A DNA stretch of 64,000 nucleotides from Rhodanobacter sp. ANJX3 (GTDB taxonomy: Bacteria > Pseudomonadota > Gammaproteobacteria > Xanthomonadales > Rhodanobacteraceae): NCBI RefSeq assembly GCF_014200755.1, contig NZ_JACHCM010000006.1:186001-250000 (forward strand), written 5' to 3'. This document shows, one piece after another, positions 38,624 through 46,896 of this stretch. The stretch's first letter is position 1. Each line of letters begins with the position of its first letter. The position numbers and the translations under genes are program-made. The notes under the pieces were generated by a model. It saw only the letters and a list, made by a program, of their open reading frames with translations, was not told where the DNA came from and ran no database searches.

Positions 38624-39286
38624 ATGCCGTTGCCAACTGCCGAACAGGAAACCGCCGCCAATCCCACCCACAGCGTGATCTGGCTGCATGGGCTGGGCGC
38701 CGACGGGCATGACTTTGCGCCGATCGTGCCGCAGCTGGTGGCGCCGGGATGGCCGGCGCTGCGCTTCGTGTTTCCGCATGCGCCGGTGCGGCCGGTGACG
38801 ATCAACAACGGCATGTCGATGCGCGCGTGGTACGACATCGCGGCGTTCGATCTCAATGCCAAGCAGGACGAGGCAGGCATGCGCGCCTCGGTGGCCGCGG
38901 TGGAAACGCTGATCGCACGCGAACACAGCCGCGGCGTACCGAGCGAACGCATTCTGCTGGCCGGCTTTTCGCAGGGCGGCGCCATCGCGCTGTCGGCCGG
39001 GCTGCGCCACGCGCAGAAGCTGGCCGGTATCGTCGCGCTGTCGACCTATCTGCCGCTGCACACCACCCTGGCCACCGAACGCCACGCGTCGAATGCAGCC
39101 ACGCCGATCTTCTGGGGCCACGGCCTGGCCGATCCGGTGGTGGTGGTGCAGCGCGGACTCGATTCGCGCGACCGGCTACAGGCGCTGGGTTATCACGTCG
39201 ACTGGCATACCTATCCCATGCTGCACGCGGTCAATCCGCAGGAGATTGCCGACCTGCGCGACTGGCTGGGTCAGCGGCTGACGTAG
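38624..39286 (+). CDS. Alpha/beta-hydrolase carboxylesterase (EstB/phospholipase family)
   Basis: A 220-residue cytoplasmic esterase of the carboxylesterase/acyl-protein thioesterase family. VIWLHGLGADGHDF forms the oxyanion-hole strand, the nucleophile lies in LAGFSQGGAIAL (about residue 112), the acid in GHGLADPVV (about 165) and the base in YPMLHAVNPQEI (about 198). The His segment is usually MGHSV; MLHAV keeps the catalytic His. Typical members hydrolyse short-chain esters or lysophospholipids. It follows the prolyl oligopeptidase by 90 bp, possibly co-transcribed. Confidence 0.9.
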   Translation: MPLPTAEQETAANPTHSVIWLHGLGADGHDFAPIVPQLVAPGWPALRFVFPHAPVRPVTINNGMSMRAWYDIAAFDLNAKQDEAGMRASVAAVETLIAREHSRGVPSERILLAGFSQGGAIALSAGLRHAQKLAGIVALSTYLPLHTTLATERHASNAATPIFWGHGLADPVVVVQRGLDSRDRLQALGYHVDWHTYPMLHAVNPQEIADLRDWLGQRLT

Positions 39287-39362
39287 GCCGCAGCAAAGGC
39301 GCTTCGTTCGACGCCAGCGAACCCCATCAAGCCGGCCACGCTCATGCGGCATACTTGCCCGC

Positions 39363-40463
39363 ATGACGCCACCCACCATCGCCAGCCGCCCGCGCGAACG
39401 CGCCGAGCAGAGTCCGCTGCCGGACTTCTGCAAGCTGCCGGCGCTGTTCGCGCTGATCGTGGTCGGCGCGCTCACGGTGACGGTGATGTGGCTGTCGCGC
39501 ACCGGGCAACGCGACTGGGCCAGTTACAGCGTCGGCATGCTGTTCGTGACGTGGCTGGCGCTGGTGATCTCGGTCGCGCTGTGCAAGCTGCGCGGTCTAC
39601 TACAGAGGCTGCCCGGCCACTTTCCCTACGCCGCGGTGTGGCTGCTGATCGTGCTGCTCGTACTGGCCGCCAGCAGCGTGGCGCGCTGGCTCGATGTGGC
39701 GCTGCAAATGCAGCTGGGCACCGACAGCAGCGGCGTCTTCGTGCGCGACAATGTGGCTATCGCGGCTCTGCTCGGCGCGGCGATGCTGCGCTACTTCTAC
39801 GTGCTGGCGCAGTGGCAGGCGCGGCTGGCGGCAGTAACGCGCGCGCAGATCGACGCGCTGCAGGCGCGCATCCGGCCGCACTTTCTTTTCAACAGCATGA
39901 ATACCGTAGCGGCGCTGATCCGCGTCGACCCCGATGCGGCCGAGCGCACGGTGGAAGATCTGTCCGAATTGTTTCGCGCCGCGCTGGGCCAGCACAACAA
40001 CGACGACGGCACCCTGGGCGACGAGCTGGCGCTGATCGAGCGCTACCTCGCGATCGAGCAACTGCGCCTTGGCGATCGTCTGCGCGTGCAGCGCGATATC
40101 GCTGCGCTGCCGGAAACTTTCCCACTGCCCCGTCTACTGCTGCAGCCGCTGGTGGAGAACGCCGTGCGCCACGGCATCCAGCCGCGGGTCGGCGGCGGCG
40201 AGATGATGCTGCGCGGCACGGTCGAGCAGCGGATGCTCGTCATTGAAATCATCAACCCGCTGCCGGATACCGCCGCCGAACCGGGCAATGGCCATGGCCT
40301 GGACAACGTGCGCCAGCGCGTGGCCTATCGCTACGGGCCGCTGGCCCGTGTGGAAGCCGGTATACAGAGTGGACTCGATGGCGAACGCTTCGTCGTGAAA
40401 CTGTATCTCCCCATGCCTCAACCCTCCGAGCAAAGCCGCGATGCGCGTACTGATCGTCGATGA
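39363..40463 (+). CDS. algZ: LytS/AlgZ-type sensor histidine kinase
   Basis: A 366-residue inner-membrane kinase. The N-terminal ~150 residues carry about four membrane segments. The cytoplasmic part has the LytS/YehU-type phosphoacceptor motif PHFLFNSMNTVAALIR (about residue 175) and an ATPase domain with LLQPLVENAVRHG (N-box) and GHGLDNVRQR. This family lacks a classic HK H-box and pairs with LytTR regulators. It overlaps the regulator gene by 23 bp, so the two are co-translated. AlgZ/AlgR control alginate or type IV pili in Pseudomonas; targets here are not evident. Confidence 0.9.
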   Translation: MTPPTIASRPRERAEQSPLPDFCKLPALFALIVVGALTVTVMWLSRTGQRDWASYSVGMLFVTWLALVISVALCKLRGLLQRLPGHFPYAAVWLLIVLLVLAASSVARWLDVALQMQLGTDSSGVFVRDNVAIAALLGAAMLRYFYVLAQWQARLAAVTRAQIDALQARIRPHFLFNSMNTVAALIRVDPDAAERTVEDLSELFRAALGQHNNDDGTLGDELALIERYLAIEQLRLGDRLRVQRDIAALPETFPLPRLLLQPLVENAVRHGIQPRVGGGEMMLRGTVEQRMLVIEIINPLPDTAAEPGNGHGLDNVRQRVAYRYGPLARVEAGIQSGLDGERFVVKLYLPMPQPSEQSRDARTDRR

Positions 40464-41145
40464 CGAACCGCTGGCGCGCGCGCGCATGGCCGCGCTGCTC
40501 GGTGAATGCACCGGTACGGAAATCGTCGGCAGCGTCGGCGACGGCGAGAGCGCACTCGCGGCGATCGGCGAACAGCAGCCGGACATTCTGTTGCTCGATA
40601 TCAACATGCCCGGGCTCAACGGCACCGCGCTGGCCCAGCGCCTGGCCGGTCGCGCGCGGCCGCAGGTGATCTTCTGTACCGCCTACGAAGCCCACGCGCT
40701 GCAGGCCTTCGAACTGGGCGCCGTCGATTACCTGCTCAAACCCGTGCGGCTGGAACGCTTGCGCGATGCCCTGCAGCGCGCCGAGCGCCGCCTCGCCGAT
40801 CAGACCCGCGAACCGACCAAATATCTGCGCGGTCGGCTGCGCGGTGAAGAAGTACGCATCGCTCTGGACGAAGTGATCTACCTTCTCGCCGACGAGAAAT
40901 ACGTCGTCGTGCAGCACCGCCGCGGCGAGCTGCTGATCGAGGAATCGCTGCGCCAGCTGGAAGAAACCTATCCGAACCAGCTTATTCGCCTGCACCGCAA
41001 CTGCCTCGTGCCGCCGGCGCGATTGCTGGGACTGAAAACCCTCGGCGACGGTCGCGTGCTCGCGCGTCTGGACGGCACCGAGCTGAGCCCGGAAATCAGC
41101 CGACGCAACCTGCCGGCCGTAAGAAGGCTGCTGCGGTTGGGATGA
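40441..41145 (+). CDS. algR: LytTR response regulator (AlgR-like)
   Basis: A 234-residue regulator: receiver domain with acidic pocket (IVDDE) and phospho-acceptor Asp in ILLLDINMPGLNG (about residue 54), Lys in YLLKPVR (about 102), and a C-terminal LytTR DNA-binding domain (about 130-230; VIYLLADEKYVVVQH, IRLHRNCLVPPARL). It overlaps algZ by 23 bp. LytTR proteins bind direct repeats upstream of targets; none was found in the window. Confidence 0.92.
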   Translation: MRVLIVDDEPLARARMAALLGECTGTEIVGSVGDGESALAAIGEQQPDILLLDINMPGLNGTALAQRLAGRARPQVIFCTAYEAHALQAFELGAVDYLLKPVRLERLRDALQRAERRLADQTREPTKYLRGRLRGEEVRIALDEVIYLLADEKYVVVQHRRGELLIEESLRQLEETYPNQLIRLHRNCLVPPARLLGLKTLGDGRVLARLDGTELSPEISRRNLPAVRRLLRLG

Positions 41146-41253
41146 GGGCTTTGCGAGCGCGAATCGCTCGATTGCCTGCTTGACCGCGGCACGCTTGGGA
41201 AAAAGTAACCGTTAATATGGGGGAATCGAAATTCAAAGCGGAGCTGGTCGCCA

Positions 41254-41688
41254 ATGGATTTTTATACGATCTGGGAATCGGCGCATTTCAGACTCTCGCA
41301 GTCCTACGATTTTCGCTTTCCTGGTTACCTGTTTGTCGAGTGCCACTCAGGCGTTCGTCGCCTGAACGACTTCGGGCCAGGGGAATCCGAAGAGCTTGCT
41401 GCCGTGTTGAAACTCGGGGAGCGTCTGCTCGATCTTCTGATTCGACCCGAGCGAATTTATGTTCTGAAATTTGGCGAATCCGACGACCGCATACATTTTC
41501 ATCTGATTCCACGAACCGCGGAACTGCTGAAGTCGTATCTCGATGAGCGGCAAGGAAGCCCTCCCTACAACGGCGCGCTCATCACGGCATGGCTTTGGGC
41601 GAACGCTGGCCGCCTCGGCCATTCCGATGCCGATATTCAAGATTTTATTTCATCGGCACAGAGAATGTCCGAGCAGCTGACTTCATAG
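41254..41688 (+). CDS. HIT-like protein with a partly altered histidine triad
   Basis: A 144-residue cytoplasmic protein resembling HIT nucleotide hydrolases. It opens WESAHFRLSQSYDFRFPGYLFVECH, typical of the HIT N-terminal strands, and has RIHFHLIPRT (about residue 78) where HIT enzymes carry H-x-H-x-H. The second and third positions are His, but the first is Arg. The nucleophile position is retained, so activity on small nucleotidyl substrates is possible. The less GC-rich codon use than its neighbours is noticeable. It stands alone, 108 bp after algR. Confidence 0.7.
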   Translation: MDFYTIWESAHFRLSQSYDFRFPGYLFVECHSGVRRLNDFGPGESEELAAVLKLGERLLDLLIRPERIYVLKFGESDDRIHFHLIPRTAELLKSYLDERQGSPPYNGALITAWLWANAGRLGHSDADIQDFISSAQRMSEQLTS

Positions 41689-41808
41689 ATTTTCGAACAT
41701 GTGAGGCATCCGTACATTCATCGCTGAACACCTTCGTGATCTACACAGGAAGCGTAGGGAAACAATGGATTTTTTGGTCGCTCTCATCTCAAGATAAAAG
41801 GAATCACC

Positions 41809-42447
41809 ATGAAGCTTATAGGCATGCTCGACTCGCCCTACGTCCGCCGCGTGGCGATCTCGCTGCAAATGCTCGGCATCCCGTTCGAGCATCAGTCGCT
41901 GTCGGTGTTTGGCGGCTTCGACGAGTTTCAGCGGATCAATCCGCTGGTGAAGGCACCGACGCTGATCTGCGATGACGGCGAGGTGCTGATCGATTCGACG
42001 CTGATTCTGCAGTATGCCGAGGCTATAGCCAGCAACGGCAGGAGCCTGATGCCGACGGAGGCGGCGGCGTTGCGGCATTCGCTTCGCCTTATCGGACTGG
42101 CACTGGCCGCGTGCGAGAAAAGCGTGCAGATCGTTTACGAACGCAAGCTGCGGCCGACCGAGAAACAGTACGCGCCGTGGGTGGAGCGCGTCAGCGGGCA
42201 GCTGCTGGCCGCTTACGATGCGCTCGAAGCGGCCTCTCGCGATCAATCCCTCGCCGTTACCAGCGGCACTATCGATCAGGCCGGTATCACTACCGCCGTT
42301 GCCTGGAAGTTCACCCAGGAGATGTTGCCGGATATCGTGCAGGCGGCCGACTATCCGGCGCTACGCATGTTCTCGGACAAAGCCGAGGCGCTGGCGGCGT
42401 TTGCCGCGGCGCCCTGCGGTCCAAGCACGTATCGCGCGGTGGCGTGA
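41809..42447 (+). CDS. Glutathione S-transferase family protein
   Basis: A 212-residue cytoplasmic protein: an N-terminal thioredoxin-fold domain starting MKLIGMLDSPYVRRVAISL, with the DSPYVRR active-site Ser/Tyr region, the cis-Pro segment KAPTLIC and the glutathione-binding LIDSTLI. An all-helical C-terminal domain (about 90-212) follows. The cellular substrate is unknown. It is a single gene between the HIT-like protein and a repeat element. Confidence 0.88.
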   Translation: MKLIGMLDSPYVRRVAISLQMLGIPFEHQSLSVFGGFDEFQRINPLVKAPTLICDDGEVLIDSTLILQYAEAIASNGRSLMPTEAAALRHSLRLIGLALAACEKSVQIVYERKLRPTEKQYAPWVERVSGQLLAAYDALEAASRDQSLAVTSGTIDQAGITTAVAWKFTQEMLPDIVQAADYPALRMFSDKAEALAAFAAAPCGPSTYRAVA

Positions 42448-42507
42448 CTCGCAGTAGACACCCTTCAATCTCTACGATTATCGAGATGGCGACGGCGCAT
42501 AGCGCGT

Positions 42508-42617
42508 AGGTTGGCGCTGAGCGCACCGATGCCCAACAAAAAGCCCAACAGGGGTAAGGCGATAGACAACTCCATCGCCTGGTACCCGTCGGGCTTCGCT
42601 TTGCTCAGCACCAACCT
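42508..42617. repeat. MITE-like inverted-repeat element
   Basis: AGGTTGGCGCTGAGC (42508-42522) and GCTCAGCACCAACCT (42603-42617) are inverted repeats with one mismatch, around a ~80-bp core. GATGCCCAACA near the left arm and GTCGGGCTTCGC near the right arm extend the weaker pairing. It fills most of the 214-bp gap between the GST and gnd stops (convergent genes). Confidence 0.6.
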
Positions 42618-42661
42618 GCGTTTTCAACGCCGACGCGCGTTCGGCGCCTGGCGAGGTGGGG

Positions 42662-43570
42662 TCAACCTTCCTTCTTGATCTCGTGGCCGCCGAATTCGTT
42701 GCGCATCGAGGCCAGCAGCTTGTCGGCAAACGAATCGTTGTCGCGCGAGCGGTAGCGTTCCATCAGTGACAGGGTGATCACCGGAGCGGACACGCTCAGC
42801 TCCATGGCGGCGTCGACGGTCCAGCGGCCTTCACCGGAATCGACCACGTACGGGGCGATACCCTTCATGTCGGGGTTCTTGCCCAGCGCGTCGGTGGTGA
42901 GGTCGAGCAGCCAGGAACGCACCACGCTGCCGTAGCGCCAGATTTCGCCGACCTGCTTCAGGTCGAGGCCGAATTCGGTCTTGTGCTTGAGGATGGAGAA
43001 GCCTTCGGCGTACGCCTGCATCATGCCGTACTCGATACCGTTGTGGACCATCTTGGTGTAGTGGCCGGAGCTGACCGGGCCGACGCGGCCCCAGCCCTGA
43101 TTCTTGGCCGGCGCCAGCGTTTCGAAGATCGGCTTGATCGCGTCGACGACCTTCTCGTCGCCGCCGACCATCATGCTGTAACCCTCGGCCAGACCCCAGA
43201 TGCCGCCGCTGGTACCGCAGTCGACGTAGTTGATTTTCTTGTCGACGTACGAGGCCGCGCGCCGCTGCGTGTCCTTGTAGTTGGAGTTGCCGCCGTCGAT
43301 CACGGTGTCGCCTTCGGACAGCAGCTTGTACAGCGTGTCGACCGTGTCGTCGGTGATCTTGCCGGACGGCACCATCACCCAGACCACGCGCGGCGCGGGC
43401 AGCGCTTTGACCAGCGCTTCGAGCGAATCGGCTTCGCCGGCGCCCTTGGACACGAGCAGCGTGCGCGCGTCGGCGTTCGGATCGAAACCGATCACCTTGT
43501 GCCCGCCCTTGATCAGGCGTTCCGCCATATTGGCGCCCATTTTGCCGAGACCCACCATGCCAAGTTCCAT
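42662..43570 (-). CDS. gnd: 6-phosphogluconate dehydrogenase, short decarboxylating type
   Basis: A 302-residue cytoplasmic enzyme, shorter than the ~470-residue E. coli form. The Rossmann motif GLGKMGANM starts at residue 7, and GFDPNAD ends the second strand; an acidic Asp there favours NAD+ over NADP+, as in GntZ/YqeC-type enzymes. Substrate residues DGGNSNYKDT, CGTSGGIWG and KMVHNGIEYGMMQAY are present. It converts 6-phosphogluconate to ribulose-5-P and CO2. The ATG at 43570 has an AAAGGA site. It gives an alternative fate for 6-phosphogluconate beside the Entner-Doudoroff genes at 27-32 kb. Confidence 0.92.
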   Translation of the reverse strand: MELGMVGLGKMGANMAERLIKGGHKVIGFDPNADARTLLVSKGAGEADSLEALVKALPAPRVVWVMVPSGKITDDTVDTLYKLLSEGDTVIDGGNSNYKDTQRRAASYVDKKINYVDCGTSGGIWGLAEGYSMMVGGDEKVVDAIKPIFETLAPAKNQGWGRVGPVSSGHYTKMVHNGIEYGMMQAYAEGFSILKHKTEFGLDLKQVGEIWRYGSVVRSWLLDLTTDALGKNPDMKGIAPYVVDSGEGRWTVDAAMELSVSAPVITLSLMERYRSRDNDSFADKLLASMRNEFGGHEIKKEG

Positions 43571-43674
43571 CGGATGTCCTTTACGTAATGTGTTGGGGAG
43601 AGGAGGAATTCGAAATACGTCAGTCATGCAGTGTATTCACGTCACCGATAAGCCGGCGTGATCGCAGAAACTTG

Positions 43675-45201
43675 CTACGTGGTGCGCGCCAGCCATTTCT
43701 GCAAGCGCGCGCGCAGACGCGCGGTGATGCGCGTGCGGCCGTAGGCCTTGGCCGCCTCGCGAATCGCTTCGGCCTGCGTGGGATACGCGTGGATCACCCG
43801 CGCCAGCGTGGTCAGGCCGATCTTGGCGACCATGGCGAGGGTAATCTCGTTGATCATCTCGCCCGCGTGGCGCGCCACGATGGTGGCACCGAGAATGGTA
43901 TCGGTGCCCTCGCGCACGTGGATTTTGACGAAGCCGCCTTCTTCGCTGTCGGTGACCGCGCGATCGATCTGGTGCATCGGCACCGTAAACGTCTTGATCG
44001 GAATACCCATGAGGTTGGCCTCGCGCACATACAGGCCGACATGGGCGATTTCCGGATCGGTGTACGTGCACCAGGGGATGACCAGTTCGCTCAGACGCAT
44101 GCGCCCACGCATGAAAGCGTTGTTGACCACGATGCGCGCGGAAGCCGCCGCCGTGTCGGTGTACTGGTCCTGCAGGCAGACGTCGCCGGCGGCGTAGACG
44201 CGCGGATTGCTGGTGAGCAGAAAATCGTCGACGGTGACGCCTTTGATGGCGTCATACTTGATGCCGGCCTTTTCAAGATCCAGACCTTGCACGTTGGGCA
44301 CGCGGCCCACGCCGGTGAGAATCGCGTCGACCTCGATGGTGCTTTTGTAATCGGCGCTGATCAGGTCCACCTGCTTGGCGCCGTTCTCCGTGCGTACCGC
44401 CGTGGCGGTGGTGTTGAGGCGCACCTCGATGCCGTCGCGGCCGAACGCGTCGGAAAGAATCTGTGCGGCATCGCGCTCCTCGCGTTCGAGAAACAGCGGC
44501 TTGTCCTGCACGATGGTGACCTTGGAGCCGAGCTGTCGAAACGCCTGGGCCAGCTCGCAGCCCACCGGGCCGCCGCCGATCACCAGCAGCCGCTTGGGCA
44601 GCTCGGTGAGATTGAACACGGTGGCATTGGTGAGAAACCCGGCCTCGCGCAGACCCGGCACATCCGGAATGTGCGGGCGCGTGCCGGTGGCGATCAGCGC
44701 CTTGCCGAATCGCAGCGTGAGCTCGTTGACCATCAGCGTGTCGTCGCCGGCAAAGCGCACGTTGCCGAAAAACATGTCGACACCGAGCTTGGCCATGTGT
44801 CGCACCGACGAGCCGCCGCTGAGGTGGCTGCGGATGCGCCGCACGCGATCCATCACGGCAGTAAAGTCGACCTCGATATGGTCGACCTTGGCACCGTAAC
44901 GCGCCGCGTTGCGCATGTCGGCGTACAGCCGTGCGGTGCGGATCAGCGCCTTGGACGGCACGCAGCCGGTGTTGAGGCAGGTGCCGCCGATGAAGTGACG
45001 CTCGATCAGCGCCACCTTCAAGCCCATGGCGATAGCCAGCTCGGCCGCGGCGACGCCGGCTGAGCCGGCACCGATGATTACCAGCTGATAGCGATCGGCC
45101 GGCTTGGGATTGGCCCAGGCCTCAGGATGCAGATCGGCGACGCGCTTGTCTTCCCACGCGTCCTGCGGCGTGGTGATAGTGGCATCGAACGGCGGCGACA
45201 T
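43675..45201 (-). CDS. FAD-dependent pyridine nucleotide-disulfide oxidoreductase (mercuric reductase/lipoamide dehydrogenase-like)
   Basis: A 508-residue flavoenzyme with a 35-residue N-terminal extension before the FAD motif VIIGAGSAGVAAAE. The redox-active disulphide is in GGTCLNTGCVPSK (Cys pair four apart), the NAD(P) motif is VIGGGPVGCELAQAF and VYAAGDV closes FAD binding. HAYPTQAE carries the His-Glu pair of the class near the C-terminus. Lipoamide dehydrogenase itself is not indicated, since no dehydrogenase complex genes adjoin; no MerA-type C-terminal Cys pair is seen. Its ATG overlaps the stop of the GH144-like gene (ATGA), so the two are translationally coupled. The substrate is unknown. 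Confidence 0.85.
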   Translation of the reverse strand: MSPPFDATITTPQDAWEDKRVADLHPEAWANPKPADRYQLVIIGAGSAGVAAAELAIAMGLKVALIERHFIGGTCLNTGCVPSKALIRTARLYADMRNAARYGAKVDHIEVDFTAVMDRVRRIRSHLSGGSSVRHMAKLGVDMFFGNVRFAGDDTLMVNELTLRFGKALIATGTRPHIPDVPGLREAGFLTNATVFNLTELPKRLLVIGGGPVGCELAQAFRQLGSKVTIVQDKPLFLEREERDAAQILSDAFGRDGIEVRLNTTATAVRTENGAKQVDLISADYKSTIEVDAILTGVGRVPNVQGLDLEKAGIKYDAIKGVTVDDFLLTSNPRVYAAGDVCLQDQYTDTAAASARIVVNNAFMRGRMRLSELVIPWCTYTDPEIAHVGLYVREANLMGIPIKTFTVPMHQIDRAVTDSEEGGFVKIHVREGTDTILGATIVARHAGEMINEITLAMVAKIGLTTLARVIHAYPTQAEAIREAAKAYGRTRITARLRARLQKWLARTT

Positions 45202-46517
45202 CAGTGTGCTCCTTCGGGCGCAGAGGGTTGCAGCCAGCCGCCTTCGAAGCCGGCTTGACGCAATCCGTCGCCTATATATGGGTTGCTGCGCATCAACTGC
45301 CAGATCAGGCCGCTGCGGTGGTTCTCGATCATCATCACCACGATGCCCTGATCGAGCCCGTAATAGCCGTTGGAAATCCACGGCTGGCCGTCGACCGGCA
45401 CCGAGGGGTTGAAGCTGCTGGCCAGGCGATTGTCGACCATCATCTGCGGATAGCGCATCAGCATGTTGCGCATCGCCTCCATCACCAGCTCCGGCGCGAA
45501 CGGCAGCGAGGCCAGCACGGCCGGCGCAGACAGCGTGCCGTCGTCGGGGCCATACGGCACGCCGCGACCGGCGTAACCGAACAGGCGGTGGTCGGGGCTC
45601 ACGGTATCGGCTTGGTCGTCGGTCGGACCGTCGCAGGCGGACAGGCCCCAGCAGTTTTCATCGTAGCCGACGAACTCGTGCGGGTTGAGCTGCGTGTAGC
45701 GGCGCTGGATGTAGACGGCGGCGCGGCTGTTCTCGAAGTAGTCGGAGTTCTTTTCGCGCATGAACGGGTCGCGGATGCCGCGTAGATCCACCCACGCATG
45801 CGAAAACTGATGCACGAACAGCGGGCCGGCGTACAGATAATCGTGGCCGTAGAGGTTTTCCCACTGGTAGGTCGCCGTCCACGCGGTGTAGCAATCGGCC
45901 TTGATCGGATGCGTGGGCGAGCCCATCGCCATGGCGTACAGCACGATCGCCTCGCTGTAACCTTCCCAACCGTAGTGCAGAAAGCCGCTCTCCGGCTTCC
46001 AGCCCTGTCGGATGGTGCCGCCGCCGTCCTGCGACCACAGCCAGTCGACGCGGCGGTAGAGAAAATCGACCAGATCGCGCAGCTCGGTTTCTTCCGCCGT
46101 GTCGGCAGTGAAGTACTGGCCCGCCGTCAGCGCGCCGGCGATCAGCAGCGCGGTGTCGATCATCGACAGCTCGGACTGCCACACCCGCGTGCCCTTTTTC
46201 ATGTCCAGAAAATGGTAGTAAAAGCCCTTGTAGCCGGTGGCATCGGGGGCGCCGCTCTGGTCGCTGTCGCGGAAAAAGCGCAGCGCGGCCACGCTGAGTT
46301 TTATCGCATCGGCGCGTTTCATCCAGCCCCGCTCCACCGCGATCGGATAGCACGACAGCGCAAAGCCGACCACGGCGATGCTGACCGGCGAGTTCTCGCG
46401 CGAGGTGTCGGCCACCAGGCCGTTGTCCGGATTCACCGTTTCAAGAAAGTAACCGAAGGCTGCCTTCTGCAGCTGGTCCAACATCGCCTCGTCCGTGAGC
46501 GTGGGTAACTGGGTCAT
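45201..46517 (-). CDS. Glucoamylase-domain protein, GH144-like (putative beta-1,2-glucanase)
   Basis: A 438-residue protein of the PF10091 'glucoamylase' family, an (alpha/alpha)6-barrel that includes GH144 endo-beta-1,2-glucanases. Family features: FGYFLETVNPDNGLVADTSREN at the start, YKGFYYHFLDM, ELSMIDTALLIAG, GWEGYSEAIVLYAMAMGSP and SNGYYGLDQGIVVMMIENH near the end. No signal peptide is visible, so it is cytoplasmic unless the start is wrong; TTG 46535 is the only longer start. It is divergent from the GH94 protein across 379 bp. I infer cleavage of beta-1,2-glucan. Cyclic-glucan synthases carry a related domain, so transglycosylation is possible. Confidence 0.82.
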   Translation of the reverse strand: MTQLPTLTDEAMLDQLQKAAFGYFLETVNPDNGLVADTSRENSPVSIAVVGFALSCYPIAVERGWMKRADAIKLSVAALRFFRDSDQSGAPDATGYKGFYYHFLDMKKGTRVWQSELSMIDTALLIAGALTAGQYFTADTAEETELRDLVDFLYRRVDWLWSQDGGGTIRQGWKPESGFLHYGWEGYSEAIVLYAMAMGSPTHPIKADCYTAWTATYQWENLYGHDYLYAGPLFVHQFSHAWVDLRGIRDPFMREKNSDYFENSRAAVYIQRRYTQLNPHEFVGYDENCWGLSACDGPTDDQADTVSPDHRLFGYAGRGVPYGPDDGTLSAPAVLASLPFAPELVMEAMRNMLMRYPQMMVDNRLASSFNPSVPVDGQPWISNGYYGLDQGIVVMMIENHRSGLIWQLMRSNPYIGDGLRQAGFEGGWLQPSAPEGAH

Positions 46518-46896
46518 TGCGTGGGATTCCGGCAAGCCAATGGTCTGTCATCGCTGGTGCACCCATCGGCCATGATGCGGCCACGCGGAGCTGGGCACGA
46601 GCTGGTGGGATGCGTTTCGCAGCATGCCATTTTGCCTCGTCTCGTGCCGGCGCGCCGGTAGCGTGATCTCGGTGGTACACCGCGACATGATCGTGCGGTG
46701 CGGTGCATGTAACGCGTGTAAAGGCGGCGGACATCTTGTTGTCACCCGATGGACTGAGCGTTTCCGATTCGACGCCAATGCTCGACCGATACTGGTTCGT
46801 CCAGGCCCGGCTTCACGCGGTGTTAGCCCGCTGCGGACGTACGCTACGCCGGTTGCGGCACCCGTCCCCGCCGATCGCGCAGGAGTTCCATCGCCC
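46518..46896. other. Divergent promoter region between GH144-like and GH94 genes
   Basis: This 379-bp gap carries both promoters. I see no gene, clear -35/-10 pair or long palindrome. An upstream in-frame extension of the GH94 frame runs through it but lacks a family match. The AGGAG at 46881-46885 serves the GH94 start. Confidence 0.55.
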
